A stretch of DNA of 64,000 nt from Phoebastria nigripes (taxonomy: Eukaryota > Chordata > Aves > Procellariiformes > Diomedeidae): contig JAYKAV010003100.1 in the NCBI GenBank assembly GCA_035582835.1, positions 216,179 through 280,178 of the forward strand, written 5' to 3'. Shown one piece after another: positions 40,507 through 53,334 of the stretch. A program made the translations under genes and the position numbers. The notes under the pieces are model-generated. The model was not told where the DNA came from. It worked only from the letters and a program-made list of their open reading frames with translations, and did not search any database. Position 1 is the first letter of the stretch. The number at the start of each line of letters is the position of its first letter.

Positions 40507-42103
40507 GAACATATATTTTACTTTTTCATAGGAATTTAAGAAAAGCGTTTATGCAAAAACACCATTTTGAGAAACGGTCTAAAACTTCTGTACTTTTCAA
40601 AATTAAACTTTTCACCTTTTTCAAATATTTTCATCATTCTTTCCAGATACTCCTCTTCCCCAAACGTGACACTCATCATGAATGATTTTGTCCCTTCCCA
40701 AACTGCATTTTTCAGTAAATTTACTTTTAAATGAAAACAGTTATCCAGTTCTACTGGTGTTCTAAACTGGCACCAGTTTGACTTTTCAAAATAGGGAGGT
40801 TGCTGTCAAAAAAGTTTAAAGCACAACTGTCAGGAGCAGAAATCTATAAAGCAGAGCTAAGAACTAAAACTTTGTCTGGATTACTGCAGGAAACTTGGCA
40901 TAAGGGTAACTGAATCTCATGAGCTCATGTATATGTTTCTTAATAAAAAGATCTTGTTGATTTGATAGTATTAAGTTGCTTTAGTACTGCTATGATATGT
41001 TCATACTTCCTACTTATGATCCTGGGACACTGTCATCATCCATGATCCAACATACTTTCCCTCTGAAGGGTGGAATCTTGCATTTGTGAAGTGTTCCTCT
41101 GTTAGAACCACTTCTGTCTTCCTCAATCCCAGAAAAATCCTTTTCTAGAAACTCTGTGAAGCCCCAAGACTAGAAGGATCAGCTTAAATGGAAATGGGCA
41201 AGAATATTAGCATTCTTTAATTTCTTGCTTTCTCAAACACATGGAGTTATATTGTCTACCACTATCCCACACATAATTGAGCAGTAGTTCAAGAGGAAAA
41301 CCTCAAAGGACTTCCAGCTGTTGCATTTCATATATGGGTCCTGGTTGTTGGATGTTCCAGTACATCTGGGTTGACATCATCATAGTTCGGTAGTAATATG
41401 ATTTTAGTCTATCCCTGCTTGATGAGTCAAATGCTGTTTCTTTTTGTACTGTTGAAACTATGAAATCACCCAACAATTACATTCCCCCAGGATGGATCAG
41501 AAACTGCCCATCTGGCTTGCTGGTTAACACTTCGGTTGTGCATCTGGGAACAAGCTACTTTAAAAAATCCACTTAGATGTAGATGCCAATTTTTGATCTG
41601 GGCAAGGATTCAGTCAGAACTGTCCTGCCCCAGTATTAGTCCCAGGATGGTGTGCCTGATGCATCTGCATTACTCTATAGGCAGTAGTCTTTGCTCTGCT
41701 TACCAAAATGCTATCCAACCTTTGCTGCGTGGCCTGTCAATGAATGCTTTGCAGCACTTTGTCCTTTCCATCTTTTCTACAGCTTCTTTCTTTGTGGCAA
41801 GGATGAACAAGTAATTTTTGAGCTTTGGAGAAGGTCATGCAACAGCCACAGAAGAGAGATTCTCTACACGTTATGGATCCGTGAAAGGACTATCCACAGT
41901 TTAGCCCACNATAACTTACTATTGACTACTTGGGATTTTCAAGCTAGTTTTGCCCCACTTCTGTACAACCTGTCTCTATGTCATGGTTTAACCCCAGCCG
42001 GCAACTGAGCACCACACAGCCTCTCGCTCACTACCCCCGGTGGGATGGTGGAGAGAATCGGAAGAGTAAAAGTGAGAAAACTCATGGGCTGAGATAAAGA
42101 CAG

Positions 42104-42109
42104 TTTAAT
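42104..42109 (-). terminator. Poly(A) signal of the solo LTR
   Basis: ATTAAA on the minus strand, about 125 bp before the LTR's 3' end at 41,979 and downstream of the TATA-like box in transcription order. Confidence 0.5.
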
Positions 42110-42256
42110 AATTGAAATAAAATAAAATAAAATAGTAGTAATAATAATAATAAAAGAATAAACAAAGCAAGCGATGCACGATGCAATTGCTCACCACCCG
42201 ACGACCGATGCCCAGCCCGTCCCCGAGCAGCAGCCCCCTGGCCAGCTGTCCCCTAG

Positions 42257-42264
42257 TTTATATG
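42257..42264 (-). promoter_or_regulatory. TATA-like box of the solo LTR
   Basis: CATATAAA on the minus strand lies mid-LTR, followed about 70 bp downstream by the GAGCAATTGCATCGTGCATC segment. Its position relative to the poly(A) signal fits a U3/R layout. Confidence 0.5.
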
Positions 42265-45200
42265 CTGAGCATGATGTCATATGGTATGGAATATCCCTTN
42301 GGCCAGTTTGGGTCAGCTGTCCTGGCTGCGCCCCCTCCCAGCTTCTTGTGCATCTCCAGTCTTCTCAGTCGGTAGAGCACGAGAAGCTGAAAAGTCCTTG
42401 ATTGAGTGTAAGCCCTACTTAGCAACAACTAAAACATCAGTGTGTTATCAACATTCTTCTCATACTAAATCCAAAACACAGCACTATACCAGCTACTAGG
42501 AAGAAAATTAACCCTATCCCAGCCAAAACCAGGACCAGAATATGCAAAACATCTTTAATCTTATACCAGAAGCTTAAATGGGGAAGGAGCATCCCCCTCA
42601 GACTTGTGTCAAGGCTAGAGCCAGGCACCTGTCCTTCACAGAAACAATTNTTCATGAAAGAAAAATTAAATGGATGTTGATCGAGAATTCGCTTAAGCTA
42701 ATGGTGCGATCGGACATTAGTGTGACTAATGGTAATGGGCCCTCTGGATGAGTTATGTGGTAATAGCGCTCCAGCTGCTTTGGCTTTGCAGAAACCAGTG
42801 AGATGGCTGAGAAGCACTGTTCTGGTCTTTCTACAATTAATCTCTGTTGAATGAAATAACAAATGAAAATTATGAGCAGTTCTGAAACTGGGGGGGGGGG
42901 TATTACTATGTCTGTGTTAGGCATTAAAGTACACTTACAATCACCTTGGCTGTTTAGAATTCAAATAATCACTTACCAACTTCTCAAGATTTACACTTAA
43001 CATTGCATTCACTTGAAACAAAGGCCTGATATGGCAATCCTCATTCAGCAAAAGGCCACTGTTAACATACAAGTTGTGTATCATGAACATGCCAGCTAAA
43101 ACTAACTATGCCCCAAACCCCTTTGCGGTTATTAGCAACGTAAATGTTACAAATAAAACCTGCAAGGCTATTAAATGATAATGCCATTATATTATATTTC
43201 TAGTATGCTCCTGATCATTTTCTAAGAAAGGATTTTGAACCAAAACTGCCTATTACTTTTCACTGCCCCATATTTCTGGCCAGCGTGTGGGTTCTCAACA
43301 CCCCAAAGTTTCATTTTCAAAAAGCCTTTGTCCCCATATCCCCAAGTAAAGACTCCAGGAACAGAACTTCTTTTCAGAGATTTAGGGAACAATGAAATTT
43401 GGTCTAAGCCTAAGGCATGATCATTCAGTAATCACTACGCTGCAAGATAAATACTCTGCTTCACAGATAACATAACAGATGTTTAAACAAAACTTTTCAG
43501 GGCTACAGTATAGATGACTGACAAGTAACAGTGNGAAGTCAGTATCTTCTGAAATAAAAATACTGATTTTTTAAAAAATTACTGAAATAATTAGTGGAAC
43601 AAATTCCACTTTAGTTTGGCAAAAGCATCTTATTCCCCAATATGCTCTTACTGAGCATAAGCCTGAGTATAGTCTGATTATATATACAATGGAAACGCTG
43701 CCTTCATGTTCAGTGGAGTGGTTTTGAAAGGAAAGAGTTCATGTAATGACCATGTTATCATCTATCCAGACATATTCATTTGTATTATACCCTGACTACC
43801 TTCCTTCCTGAAAACAGGTGAAAAAGTGGCAATGGAATTAGGACAGATCTGGACAGGTTTTTAGAAATACAACTAAAGATAGAAACAATATTTGATAAAC
43901 CTATAGTGTCTTACACAACTTAAAGTGTTAGGGTTCCAGTTTTCCCGTAAGTTAGGCAGGAGGTGGTGCTGAAAATACAAAAATATTCATGCAAGAATGT
44001 AGAATGGAAAAAAATGTGCAATGGTCTTTTATTCAGACATCTTATCTTGCCATAGACAGTTATATGATAATGCAAATAGGAACATACCTAAATGGACTTT
44101 CTGGTTTCCTTCTGTTCCTGTTCTGCATAAGGTTTGTTTTGCCTCTGGGTTGGGTCATACATTGTGAAATCACTTGGGAAAAACTAACCTGTCGTTGGTG
44201 CTGAGGGTTTTCAGATCAAGATTTTCAACACATTGGCGTGTTTTACATCATTTTACATAGATGAAAGTGCCAGCAAAATACAAGGCAAGGATGAGTTAGG
44301 TCAGCAACACACTTGCTATGTTAGACCATTGCTCTGGAACATTTCCTGGAGAGAACAGCAGCACAATTGCACTGAGCCAAACACAGACTGCCTGGNAAGC
44401 CAGAGTGGTTTTTAGTACAACCTGCAGCAGTACCTGAGTTAAAATTCTCTGGCAGACTGGCATGTTTTCCCTGCTGCTTCACTGAAAGAGAAATAAGGAT
44501 AAAAGATCAAACTATATTGGAAATGCTGAAAGTTGAAATCTAGCGTAGAAGAATTTTTTCCCCATGCTTCAAACTAGGAAATAAGAGTAGATACAGAATA
44601 TACGTCCTCCACAACTTAAACGAATGCAGCTCCATGCTGCCACAGCCAAGTGCTAGGACTGCCCTTGTTAGCTAGATTAAAGCAATATTGGAAATCTCTA
44701 CACTACACTGTAGTCACTTCTCTTAAATGTGCAATAGAAGCATGACATGATAAAGATTGGAGAATGACATTAAACTATCTTTGTGCCTTTCTGCTCCTTT
44801 TTCTAAGTATTAATGAGAAGGAAAAAAAAAGAAAGAAAAANAAGACTTATTCAAGGAGAATGTTGAGCAGAATGAAACACCTCGCCTGCTATACCTGCTG
44901 GTCTCCTTTTCCTCACAGCAGCCCAGGACAAGGGGAATCCAAATGCCAATTCAAACCAATTTAAATCTAGCTGGCTATGCAGGTCGCATCTAGTGGAGCA
45001 GAAAACCTGGCCTTGTATTTGCTGAATTAACCTAGAAACAGACTGCATAGCCAAATCAGCCTCGAATCAGAACATGATGCCCCATCACTTCCCCCATACA
45101 CTGCATAGAGGTTCTGCCCACAAAATTGGAGACACACTGGGAACAATCAAGTATTTAGATACCTATACAACATTGTGCCCAAATGTACCGAGAGGCTGAT

Positions 45201-48200
45201 TAGAAGAACACAGATTAAGCTCTTTCAGTATCTAAGTGAACTTCATGTATGTCATGCAGTTCAGGAATGACCAGCTAGGCAAAGTCTACCAAAGTCTCAC
45301 AACTATGCCACTACCCACCTGAAAGGAAGAGAGAAGGAGAGAAGGAAAGACAAAATGGCACAATAACTGAAAGGGTTCCTTTTCTCACTGCCTCAGAATA
45401 CGTGTTATGATTGCATTACATTCAGTAGAAAATTAAAGAATTTTATTCTAGCTATTTTTCCTGGGGAGGGGGGTCTCTACTTACATATACAGTTACTTCC
45501 CATCTTTGAGGCCCATCTATTGGGTCAAGCCTCAAACACTTTTCTCTGTTTTACTTAGCTAGCTCCCTGCTCGGATGCTTCCACAATTAAACCTCCATCT
45601 TGAGCTGTCTTCCACTGAACAGGACCAACTCCAGCATCCTAATATACATAGACAGTCCCCGAGATTCTTTCGAAAATGCAGTTGATATTGACTTACCTCA
45701 TTGACATTTACCACCTCACTTTAAAAATGTGGATGTCCCTGGGACTGGTAAACAAAACTATCTCCTATGAGAATGGTAAACAGAATATGCTAATGGGTTT
45801 CCTGGTACTTCAATATAAACAGTTAACTCTGTCCTGCCCATCAGAGCGAGATTCAGTTTTGAGTGCCTGATTTCTTTAGGTATTTTATGTACCATGTTTA
45901 ACAGCAGCCATACTTTTCTCAGAAACAAAAATGACAATAAGGTATTCCATTAATTTTACTCTTGAGGTTAACATGATGGCAGCCAGATAGCTTGGAAAGG
46001 ACAGTGGATGGAGATGGATATATATCCCTGATACTGACTGAAGGAATATTCCCTTTTTAGAGGGAATAACTAACTTCCAGAAAAAGCCATCAAGACGGAT
46101 TTGTTTGATTTCAATAGGAAGGAGCCCAGCTCCTTGCCAAGCTGAGAGAATGGGGTGGAGAAGACAAGGACTGGATTTTTGGATTCTTAAGGGCACCCTT
46201 TCTATCCTTACCTCAAAGCTCATAGAAACTTTTCAAAAAAAAAAAAAAACGAGGCCCTGAACTTTCATAAGAGACAGGCACATGTTCGTGCTGACTGACT
46301 ATGATTTTTATTCTTATATGTAAAGGCTGAAATGTTCAGTTGTAGCCTTGGGCAAAACCTAAAGTGGGGGGGGAAAAGGAGGATGTTCAACTGCAGAGGC
46401 CTCTGGGAGCATTTCATGCTTATGAGGCACTGCCTCGGCAGCAGTTCACAGTAGCCCGAGTGCTGAAAAACTGTTTTTTGAAAAACTGTCTCAGACCACG
46501 TTCAAAAAGCACCAGAATGTAGTAAATGCTTCTATTGATTTTGCATTATTAAATCCTGAAAAATAACCCAGCTTTGCATGATATCTCATTTACTTGATTT
46601 AGTGCGTTAATAATTCTGTCCCTAAGACAGAAATGAAAACTGCAGCAATTCTTCACTCTGGAATTAGATGTCTGCAGAGGAATTAATTTGTTCAGGTTAT
46701 GTAAATTATTCAAGAATGTTAAAAAGCACTGTTTTTAAACTGTTAAACTGCTTCACCATTTCCACTGATACAAACTGTTAGTCTCTTGGGGACTACTATT
46801 TTAGGGTCCTGACAAAAAGTCAGTAGGAGGCAGTGGAGTCTTAACGATGGCGACATTTGGATTGGGGCCATAATGGGCCTTAAAGGAAACGGGTCTTAAT
46901 ATCGCATATTGCAACTGTAAGATCAGATGTGCATTTGGGACACTGATGACCAAGTAAGCATTACATTGCATGCGTTTGCACATTTGGCATCCACATTAAA
47001 ATACAACTGAGGTCATAAAATCTAAAACTTTTAGATTGTACTCACCATATCTCTTTAGCACTGATTTGTCAGAACTGAAGACGACAGTCACGCACCCTGT
47101 CCTTAAGGCAGTAATGTGACTTTCTCTCATGTAGTGTATCTCTGTTTGGAGGCATACAGAGATAATTACATGTTTAATTTGTAATTTAAATCTGTTGGTT
47201 CTGCCTGCAAAATCATCTAGCTTGCATTCAAATGATGAATATTCTACTATAACATAAAATAAATATTACCAAGGAATTAATGACTTTTATATTGAATCCA
47301 ATGTTCAGAAACTATATCCTCATGCATTTTAACCTGAAATCTCTTTTAATAGAATATATTTAAATTCCACATCTGGAAACCAGATTTTTTTTCCTGTCTC
47401 AAATATAGTAAAATAACTTTCAAACAGAAGAGAACTGAGTTCTTTAAATGACTGCTCAACTCCTTTCCGTCGTGCTTCACTACTGACCTCTAATGAGCAG
47501 TAATCATATTGCCTGAATTCCTTATGCCTTTACAGAGAAGAAATGTGATATTAACACAAGTTCTTCCTCATACGGTTTTATCCTTTCAGAGTAAGTAGGA
47601 ATGCTTGCAAGAGTTGCTGCGTTAGAGTCCTGCGTTATTCTTCCTAAGAAGCTGCTTTCCAGAGGAACGTATAATACAACTGGGAGATGGTATTTTTTAA
47701 CCACTGTTAACTAGTAAAATTTCAAAGACACTAGCAGATTAAAGCCAAATCTGCAAACATAGGACATGACACTCAAAGTCCANAGTGCTCCTAGAATCAG
47801 GTTTGCAAACCTCATGTGAATACAGTGAAACCTGANTGTTTGTGAGAAGCAGCTTTGTAGTATATTGCAAAAATAGCACACCGCTGAAATAGTCTCAGAC
47901 ATCTCTCCCTTGGTATGTGCTTGACTGGTCAGGAATTTTGCCTCTGAGAATTACTCTATACTGTGTCAAGCACATGACATTGAAAACCATATTACATTTT
48001 CAAAGTATTACGTAGACTTCAGATGGTTAATGTATTTTCAGTTTTAATATTTATTTTAAATGTATGTCAANTGTATTAATGTTTTAGCTATTTACCCCTC
48101 ATCCTAGTTCATAACATAGTTGTTATTGTATAATTTGACAGTCTTGTAAAAAATGTCTAGGTTAACAGCTCTTACAATTACAGTCCTTCCATCTTCAAAC

Positions 48201-48977
48201 AGTCTATTAAGGTTAACATATTTTTGCACTATGCAACTATCTTTACATGATATTGAAAGAACCTCCATTCAAGTGTAAGAATAAAGCAGAAATGTTTCCA
48301 TGTGCCAAACAACTTCAAATATCCAGTGACTGACAATGTTGTCTAATTGTGGGCATTTCTTCAGGACTCCCACATCCTTTCATTCAGGGTGCCAGGAGCC
48401 AGGAGAATTTCAGTAGCTCTAGTCCTTTGTAGTCAGTCTAATACAAAATTTCTATTTCTAGTGACTGAGCAATTCAATCCCCAGGAAGAATACAGCAGAC
48501 CTGAAAATTGCTACAAGGTATTTCCTAAATTGCTGTCTTCATCTGTGACAATAATGACATTCACAGATTAAAAAAAAAAAAAAAAAAGGAAGAATAGAGA
48601 AAGTTTTAACAAACAGTTTCAACTGCCATCAAAAAATTAAAGGAGGACATAACATTTCCCAAAATAGACTGCTAATAATTAGTAGAACAAGAAGCTGTTT
48701 TTAAGAAGGGACAGGGGAATACCAGTGCAAATGAATGACAGGGTCAGTTGGGTGCTATGAACTTCCAAAGAAAATATTGTGAAATGAGGGTAAAGCTGCA
48801 CTCCTTCTCAGAGGGCTGCGGCCACAGTCCCTTTGGACCAGCAACACACAGCAAGCTCGACCAAAACCAGATGCTGCATTAAAAGCCATTTCGCAACAGC
48901 TACTGCAGAACAGCTCTGCATGCCCTTTTCTGAAGTAACCGAACACTGAACCGGAGAATGTATTTGTATTCTGGAGT

Positions 48978-49037
48978 AAGCAGTCCTAACAGGGTATAAG
49001 CAGTCCTAACAGGGTATAAGCAGTCCTAACAGGGTAT
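48978..49037. repeat. Minisatellite: three perfect 20-bp units
   Basis: AAGCAGTCCTAACAGGGTAT is repeated three times head to tail (48,978-48,997; 48,998-49,017; 49,018-49,037) with no differences. The lack of divergence implies recent expansion or ongoing length variation. There are no spacers, so this is not CRISPR-like. Confidence 0.95.
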
Positions 49038-52000
49038 TATTCCGGAAGTGCTATTGAGTTTTAATTTCACCATGTCACTGCATAATAATTTCCCCCTGTT
49101 GAGGAGGCCGTAGGAAGTTTTAAACTTATGCATAGATTAAGGATTGGTAAAAGTCATGGAAGCAGCAGCATGTTACTTATAGCACTGGGAAAAGGACAAA
49201 CACCACTACAAAAAGACACATATTAATGAGCTCTCTGCCTGCATAGCACTGAGGACAGACACTGAAAAAAGCTGAATCACTCAGCAGGAGCCAGGAGCAC
49301 TCTTTTCCCTTGGTGCTGCCTGTTTAGGAGAGGCAGGAAGACCTGGATGGAGATTTTTGTCAGAACTATCACTGAAATTAATGCTTTCCAATTAATGCTG
49401 CAGTGTTGCACTACACGACTGCAGCAGTACACTACTGCTACGGTCANGGTGTTATGGTCTCTGTGCTTCAACAGCAAGGCATCACCAACACTTTACTCAG
49501 TGTTTGCTTCCTCCCCAAGGTGGTGGGAGGCTCTTACCCATCCACTGAGCCTGGGCAGGAACTGAGTCACAGCTATGCTTCTGGAGCCAACTTTGGGAGC
49601 TACCAAGTCTGCAACCTTGCTGCACTCAGCAGGATCTTAAATTGGCAAAGAAGGAATCACACCTTTCCTCAAACTCAAATTGAGTATTACTGTTGGGTAG
49701 AAATCTCTTCAGAGAAACTTCAGGAAGTTTTCCAACCCCTACTCTGGAATAGTTTGGATAGAAAACAAATGAGTGGGTCTATGGAATTATAATTGCAAAT
49801 GTGCAACTTTTAAAATTTGAATTATTTGTTTCCCCTCCTTAGAGACAAAAAGCATATTCACAGCAGAAAACCAGCATGGTTATAATTAATTTCAAAAACT
49901 TCAAAATCAAGTAACTAGTATAAACTGAAAAATTAACACAAAAGAATTGTTGGATATGTGCAACAAATCTAGTAATTAGCATACAAAGAGGATAATAACT
50001 TCTAACATATTTTTGAAAATAACAAAAAATAATTCTGCTCTTAATACAAATAACAGCTCTGTATGGAGAAAGATGTAACTTGCATTACGGTGTTTTGACG
50101 TTTCTCTAAATAGACCGTGAAAAACAAAACAGTTAATTCCCCTTTTGTTTTTAGAGACTGTTTAATAGCAATATAATGTTTTTATGTATTTCTCCAAAGC
50201 TCCACATTTTGTCAGCAGTAAAGTTGAATATTTATGTTAACCAATCCTAAAGGCATTCATATTAATATATCAAAAAAGCCCTTGATAGTCTTGAGCAAGA
50301 TAATTTTCTTTTTCCAAAATAAATAACATTTCAACCCTACTCTTATTAAAAAAGTAAGCAGTGCTGTGTAGGTGTCCTAAAATGTAAACACATGCTCAGC
50401 TAGAATAAATAGGACTTATTTGTTGCCATAGAGTCAAAAGATAGACTGTTTCACTGGGTAGTGACTCAGGTCGCAGTGACATGCTTGAGAGTAGATGAGA
50501 TGTTAAAATCCCTTGGAGGGAAAAAAAAAGGTGACAAATTAAACACTGTTTTATATCACATATAGATCTTTATTGCAGAAGGACAGAGAATACACCTGTG
50601 AATGCAAACGCAACTTAGGGATTTCAGTGCCTGCCCCGTGAAGAATACATGCAGTCTGTTAAAGCTCTTAGTTACACATGTCAGATCTAAGCTCAAACTA
50701 ACTCACGTTATTAGTTTTGGGAACTGCAACCAGTAATCACATAAAGGAGAGTTTCACCCCAGGACAGAGTTATAGGGTGCAACCTGGGCACTGTCAACAG
50801 TCTCCTATATAGTGGGGTAGTATATCAGTCCCTAGAGAGGCTGTTGCAAAACCCGCTCTGCTCTGAGCCTGTAACAGATACAAGTCTGTTTCCATTTCCA
50901 AGGTATGAAAGCTGGCTTTTTGGTTCACACTTTTCCATTTAGTAGTCCCTAGTACAAATCCCAAAACACTGGCCAAAAGAGAAAACCAGAAATAAATCTG
51001 GAAACATTGCTTCAGGAAAAGAGGTGAGTTAATGTTTAATTAATAGCAGTGACAGAACATTCTTAGGATCAATCTGAAATGTAAGAGACATCCTCTAACT
51101 TTGAGAGCTGCAAGCGATCACACAGACTGACAAATACCTTCCTCTACCAGAGCCTCCCCATTGCCAGCCCACAGAGGCAGGCAGCTCTACTCATCATCGT
51201 CTCAGATAAAACGTTCTGCCTTCTGACAAGAGTCTTTTTCTGATCTTTGCATGTAAGCAGCCCAGATCACCAAAGTCAGGCCAAATTAATCCAAGTCTTC
51301 TCCTTTTTCTCATCCCCAGGAAGTCCAAGAATATTTTCCATGTTTCTTAAGAGAACCNTAAAGATCATTCTTAAGCAGAAACCTGAGCATATCAGCATAA
51401 CATCTTTAGCAACAACAGAAGTCCTCAGGACTCTCTGCTGTGGGTCAAGCTGTGTACACCAGGACTTGGGCATCTGAGCATTGGGGTTCTGAGTCCCAGA
51501 CAGGAGACAACTTGGCCACTCCTAGCAAAGAAGCCATTGTCAAAATCTGGACTGAAGCAAAATGGAGGTCTCTATTAAACCTTCATTTGCCCCATCACAA
51601 TTTCCTTTTCTTGCAAAAGTGTTACTAACAGCCACAACTGGAAAGAAGAAGAGCATATCTAACACAAATGTTCAATACATGATAATTTATTCACCTCATT
51701 ATTTTATTTTGTCTCCCTTTTAACGTTATGTTATAGCATAAGGGTAGTTTCTTGACAGATGAATTACATAAACATTGATTTTAAAAATTTCATTTCTCTC
51801 ATTAAATTGCACTTATCCAATTACCCATTAAAGTGGTATGTAATGCGAATGCACATTTCTCACTCACATGGCATTCCAAAGCAATGAACTGGAAAATGAC
51901 ATCTTCCCAAAATGGCACATTCACACATCTGATAATAGAGTTGAAAGACCAAAAAAAAAAAAAAAACCACCCCAAACCCAAACCAACCCCCAAACTAACC

Positions 52001-52768
52001 CCAGTAGTTTAAACCAGCTTTTGTCACTGTTTCAGAATCCAGTAAGGTGTCTTTAATTCAACTTTCTCTAGAACAAAGCAATTTTATTCTTTACCAAATG
52101 CTGGTAAATCACAAGCCTGAAGAACACCCCACTTATTGTCCAAAAAGTTACTAGAGGAGCTCTAAAGAGCAGAACAACCAGACTCATCTGGGACTCATTC
52201 AAAGGACACTGAAAACAACCTCCCAAATCACGCTGCGCTGATGGGTGCAGACAGACCTCAACGGGCTCCGACTGTGCTGAACATGGTGTGGGGCCAGCAC
52301 GCCACATAGAAATCTAAGAACGATAAGCCAGCTCCAGGCCACAGAGCAACAAAGCTGCATTAGTGCAGCTCTGTGCCCCAGTTATTGTGCAGTAGCAAGA
52401 GTCAGAGCTCATTAGCTCTGGAACTGTGCTAAGCTCATTTATACACACGCTGTCTTCAAAACTGAGCTGCTAAGTCTGTGAAATGCTGAACTGTATTTGT
52501 GAAGCTACTAGGTCAGACTGCATCTCTGCACTTTATGCCACTTCTCAGAGAGCAGATGTCCGCTCTGATCTCAGCCAAGGTCTGAGGAAGTGCAAAATGA
52601 CTCTCCAATCTAAGCATCACATAGATAGTTATACCTCAGAAAAGAACCTGACCTTTTTTCCCTATGCATACAACAGCCCCATTTAAAACCTTTCTACTAA
52701 TACAAAACATGTGACTACAACAGTAGTCTTTTTTTTTGGTCTTTTTTGGGACAATATAGGTACTCGAA

Positions 52769-52790
52769 ATAGTCTTTCAGAAAAGACTAT
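52769..52790. repeat. 9-bp inverted repeat with 4-nt loop
   Basis: ATAGTCTTT (52,769-52,777), loop CAGA, AAAGACTAT (52,782-52,790). Related AGTCT words occur before (52,724) and after (52,803), suggesting local duplication of the motif. Confidence 0.8.
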
Positions 52791-53308
52791 CAGACTAAAG
52801 TATAGTCTCTCAAAAGAGATGAGACACGTCTCAATTTTAAATACAATGGCTGCGTGTGCAGGGATATATGCAGGTATTACTGTNCAGATCTTCTGTGATG
52901 AGTGTCTTTTATAGATTTTTCACATTCCCTTGTGTGATCTGAAGTTGTATCTGCTTTATTTTGGCACAAAATCAGAGATCACTCTTTGGTGCTTAGTTAC
53001 ACTGACAGTCAGCTAGGAACTGTTCTCATTTACGACAGCCTTCTGAGTATTGCCTACAGGCCACTTTTACAGGTCTGAGCAGCCCCAAATCTCCATGTTG
53101 CTGCAATAACTGTCTTCCCAGAGCTACTCTTTGTTTATACGGGTGCTATGGTCACACAACACTTAAGAAAGTCTACCCTATCCCAATCCTATTGGGATTG
53201 CACGCTCTCTATAACAGTACTCTGTCACATCTTATACAACGATCTGCTTTGTACCTTCAAGGGGAAGAAACACAAGATATACCAGAAGCTCAGTGAAAGT
53301 CTGTGCCA

Positions 53309-53334
53309 ATCATGATCACAACTGTGATCATGAT
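53309..53334. repeat. Near-perfect 26-bp palindrome
   Basis: ATCATGATCACA (53,309-53,320), AC, then the exact reverse complement TGTGATCATGAT (53,323-53,334). Each arm contains TGATCA palindromes, so it could cruciform or act as a symmetric binding site. Chance is possible. Confidence 0.9.

Larger units (their letters stand above)
29721..41978. other. Intergenic DNA, no gene seen
   Basis: About 12 kb of AT-rich sequence with scattered Ns. It holds two small repeats described separately (38,205-38,234 and 40,472-40,506) and a candidate regulatory segment (32,540-33,300). A 119-codon frame at 38,725-39,084 and a 101-codon frame at 30,786-31,091 lack domain features, start context and splice support, and I do not call them genes. 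Confidence 0.55.
41979..42537 (-). mobile_element. Solo ERV LTR, minus orientation (about 559 bp)
   Basis: On the plus strand the element starts TGTCATGGTTTAACCCCAGC and ends CCCAGCCAAAACCAGGACCA. On the minus strand it reads TG..CA like an LTR, and the interior matches an LTR family I recall as very common in neoavian genomes. Read on the minus strand, a TATA-like CATATAAA lies at 42,264-42,257. An ATTAAA poly(A) signal lies at 42,109-42,104, after an (ATT)n-rich tract (about 42,115-42,160). No internal retroviral genes adjoin it, so it is a solo LTR. I find no matching 5-bp target duplication (CTCTA left, GAATA right); the last bases seem mutated. Confidence 0.8.

Noticed and set aside
41536..42008. 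Overlapping 92- and 105-codon frames next to the solo LTR
   Set aside because: The second runs into the LTR and contains an N. Cys/Leu-rich but with no recognisable domain, and it shows none of the retroviral motifs present at 58-63 kb.
48978..49037. Possible CRISPR-like array
   Set aside because: The three 20-bp units abut directly with no spacers, and the DNA is vertebrate.
49403..49792. 129-codon frame
   Set aside because: Starts inside an N-containing stretch, no domain signature, no conserved start or splice context visible.
51951..52010. A-run followed by CCCAAAC-like words resembling degenerate telomere repeats
   Set aside because: Units are irregular (CCCAAACCC, CCAACCCCC) and no true CCCTAA repeat occurs; better explained as poly-A and C-rich simple sequence.
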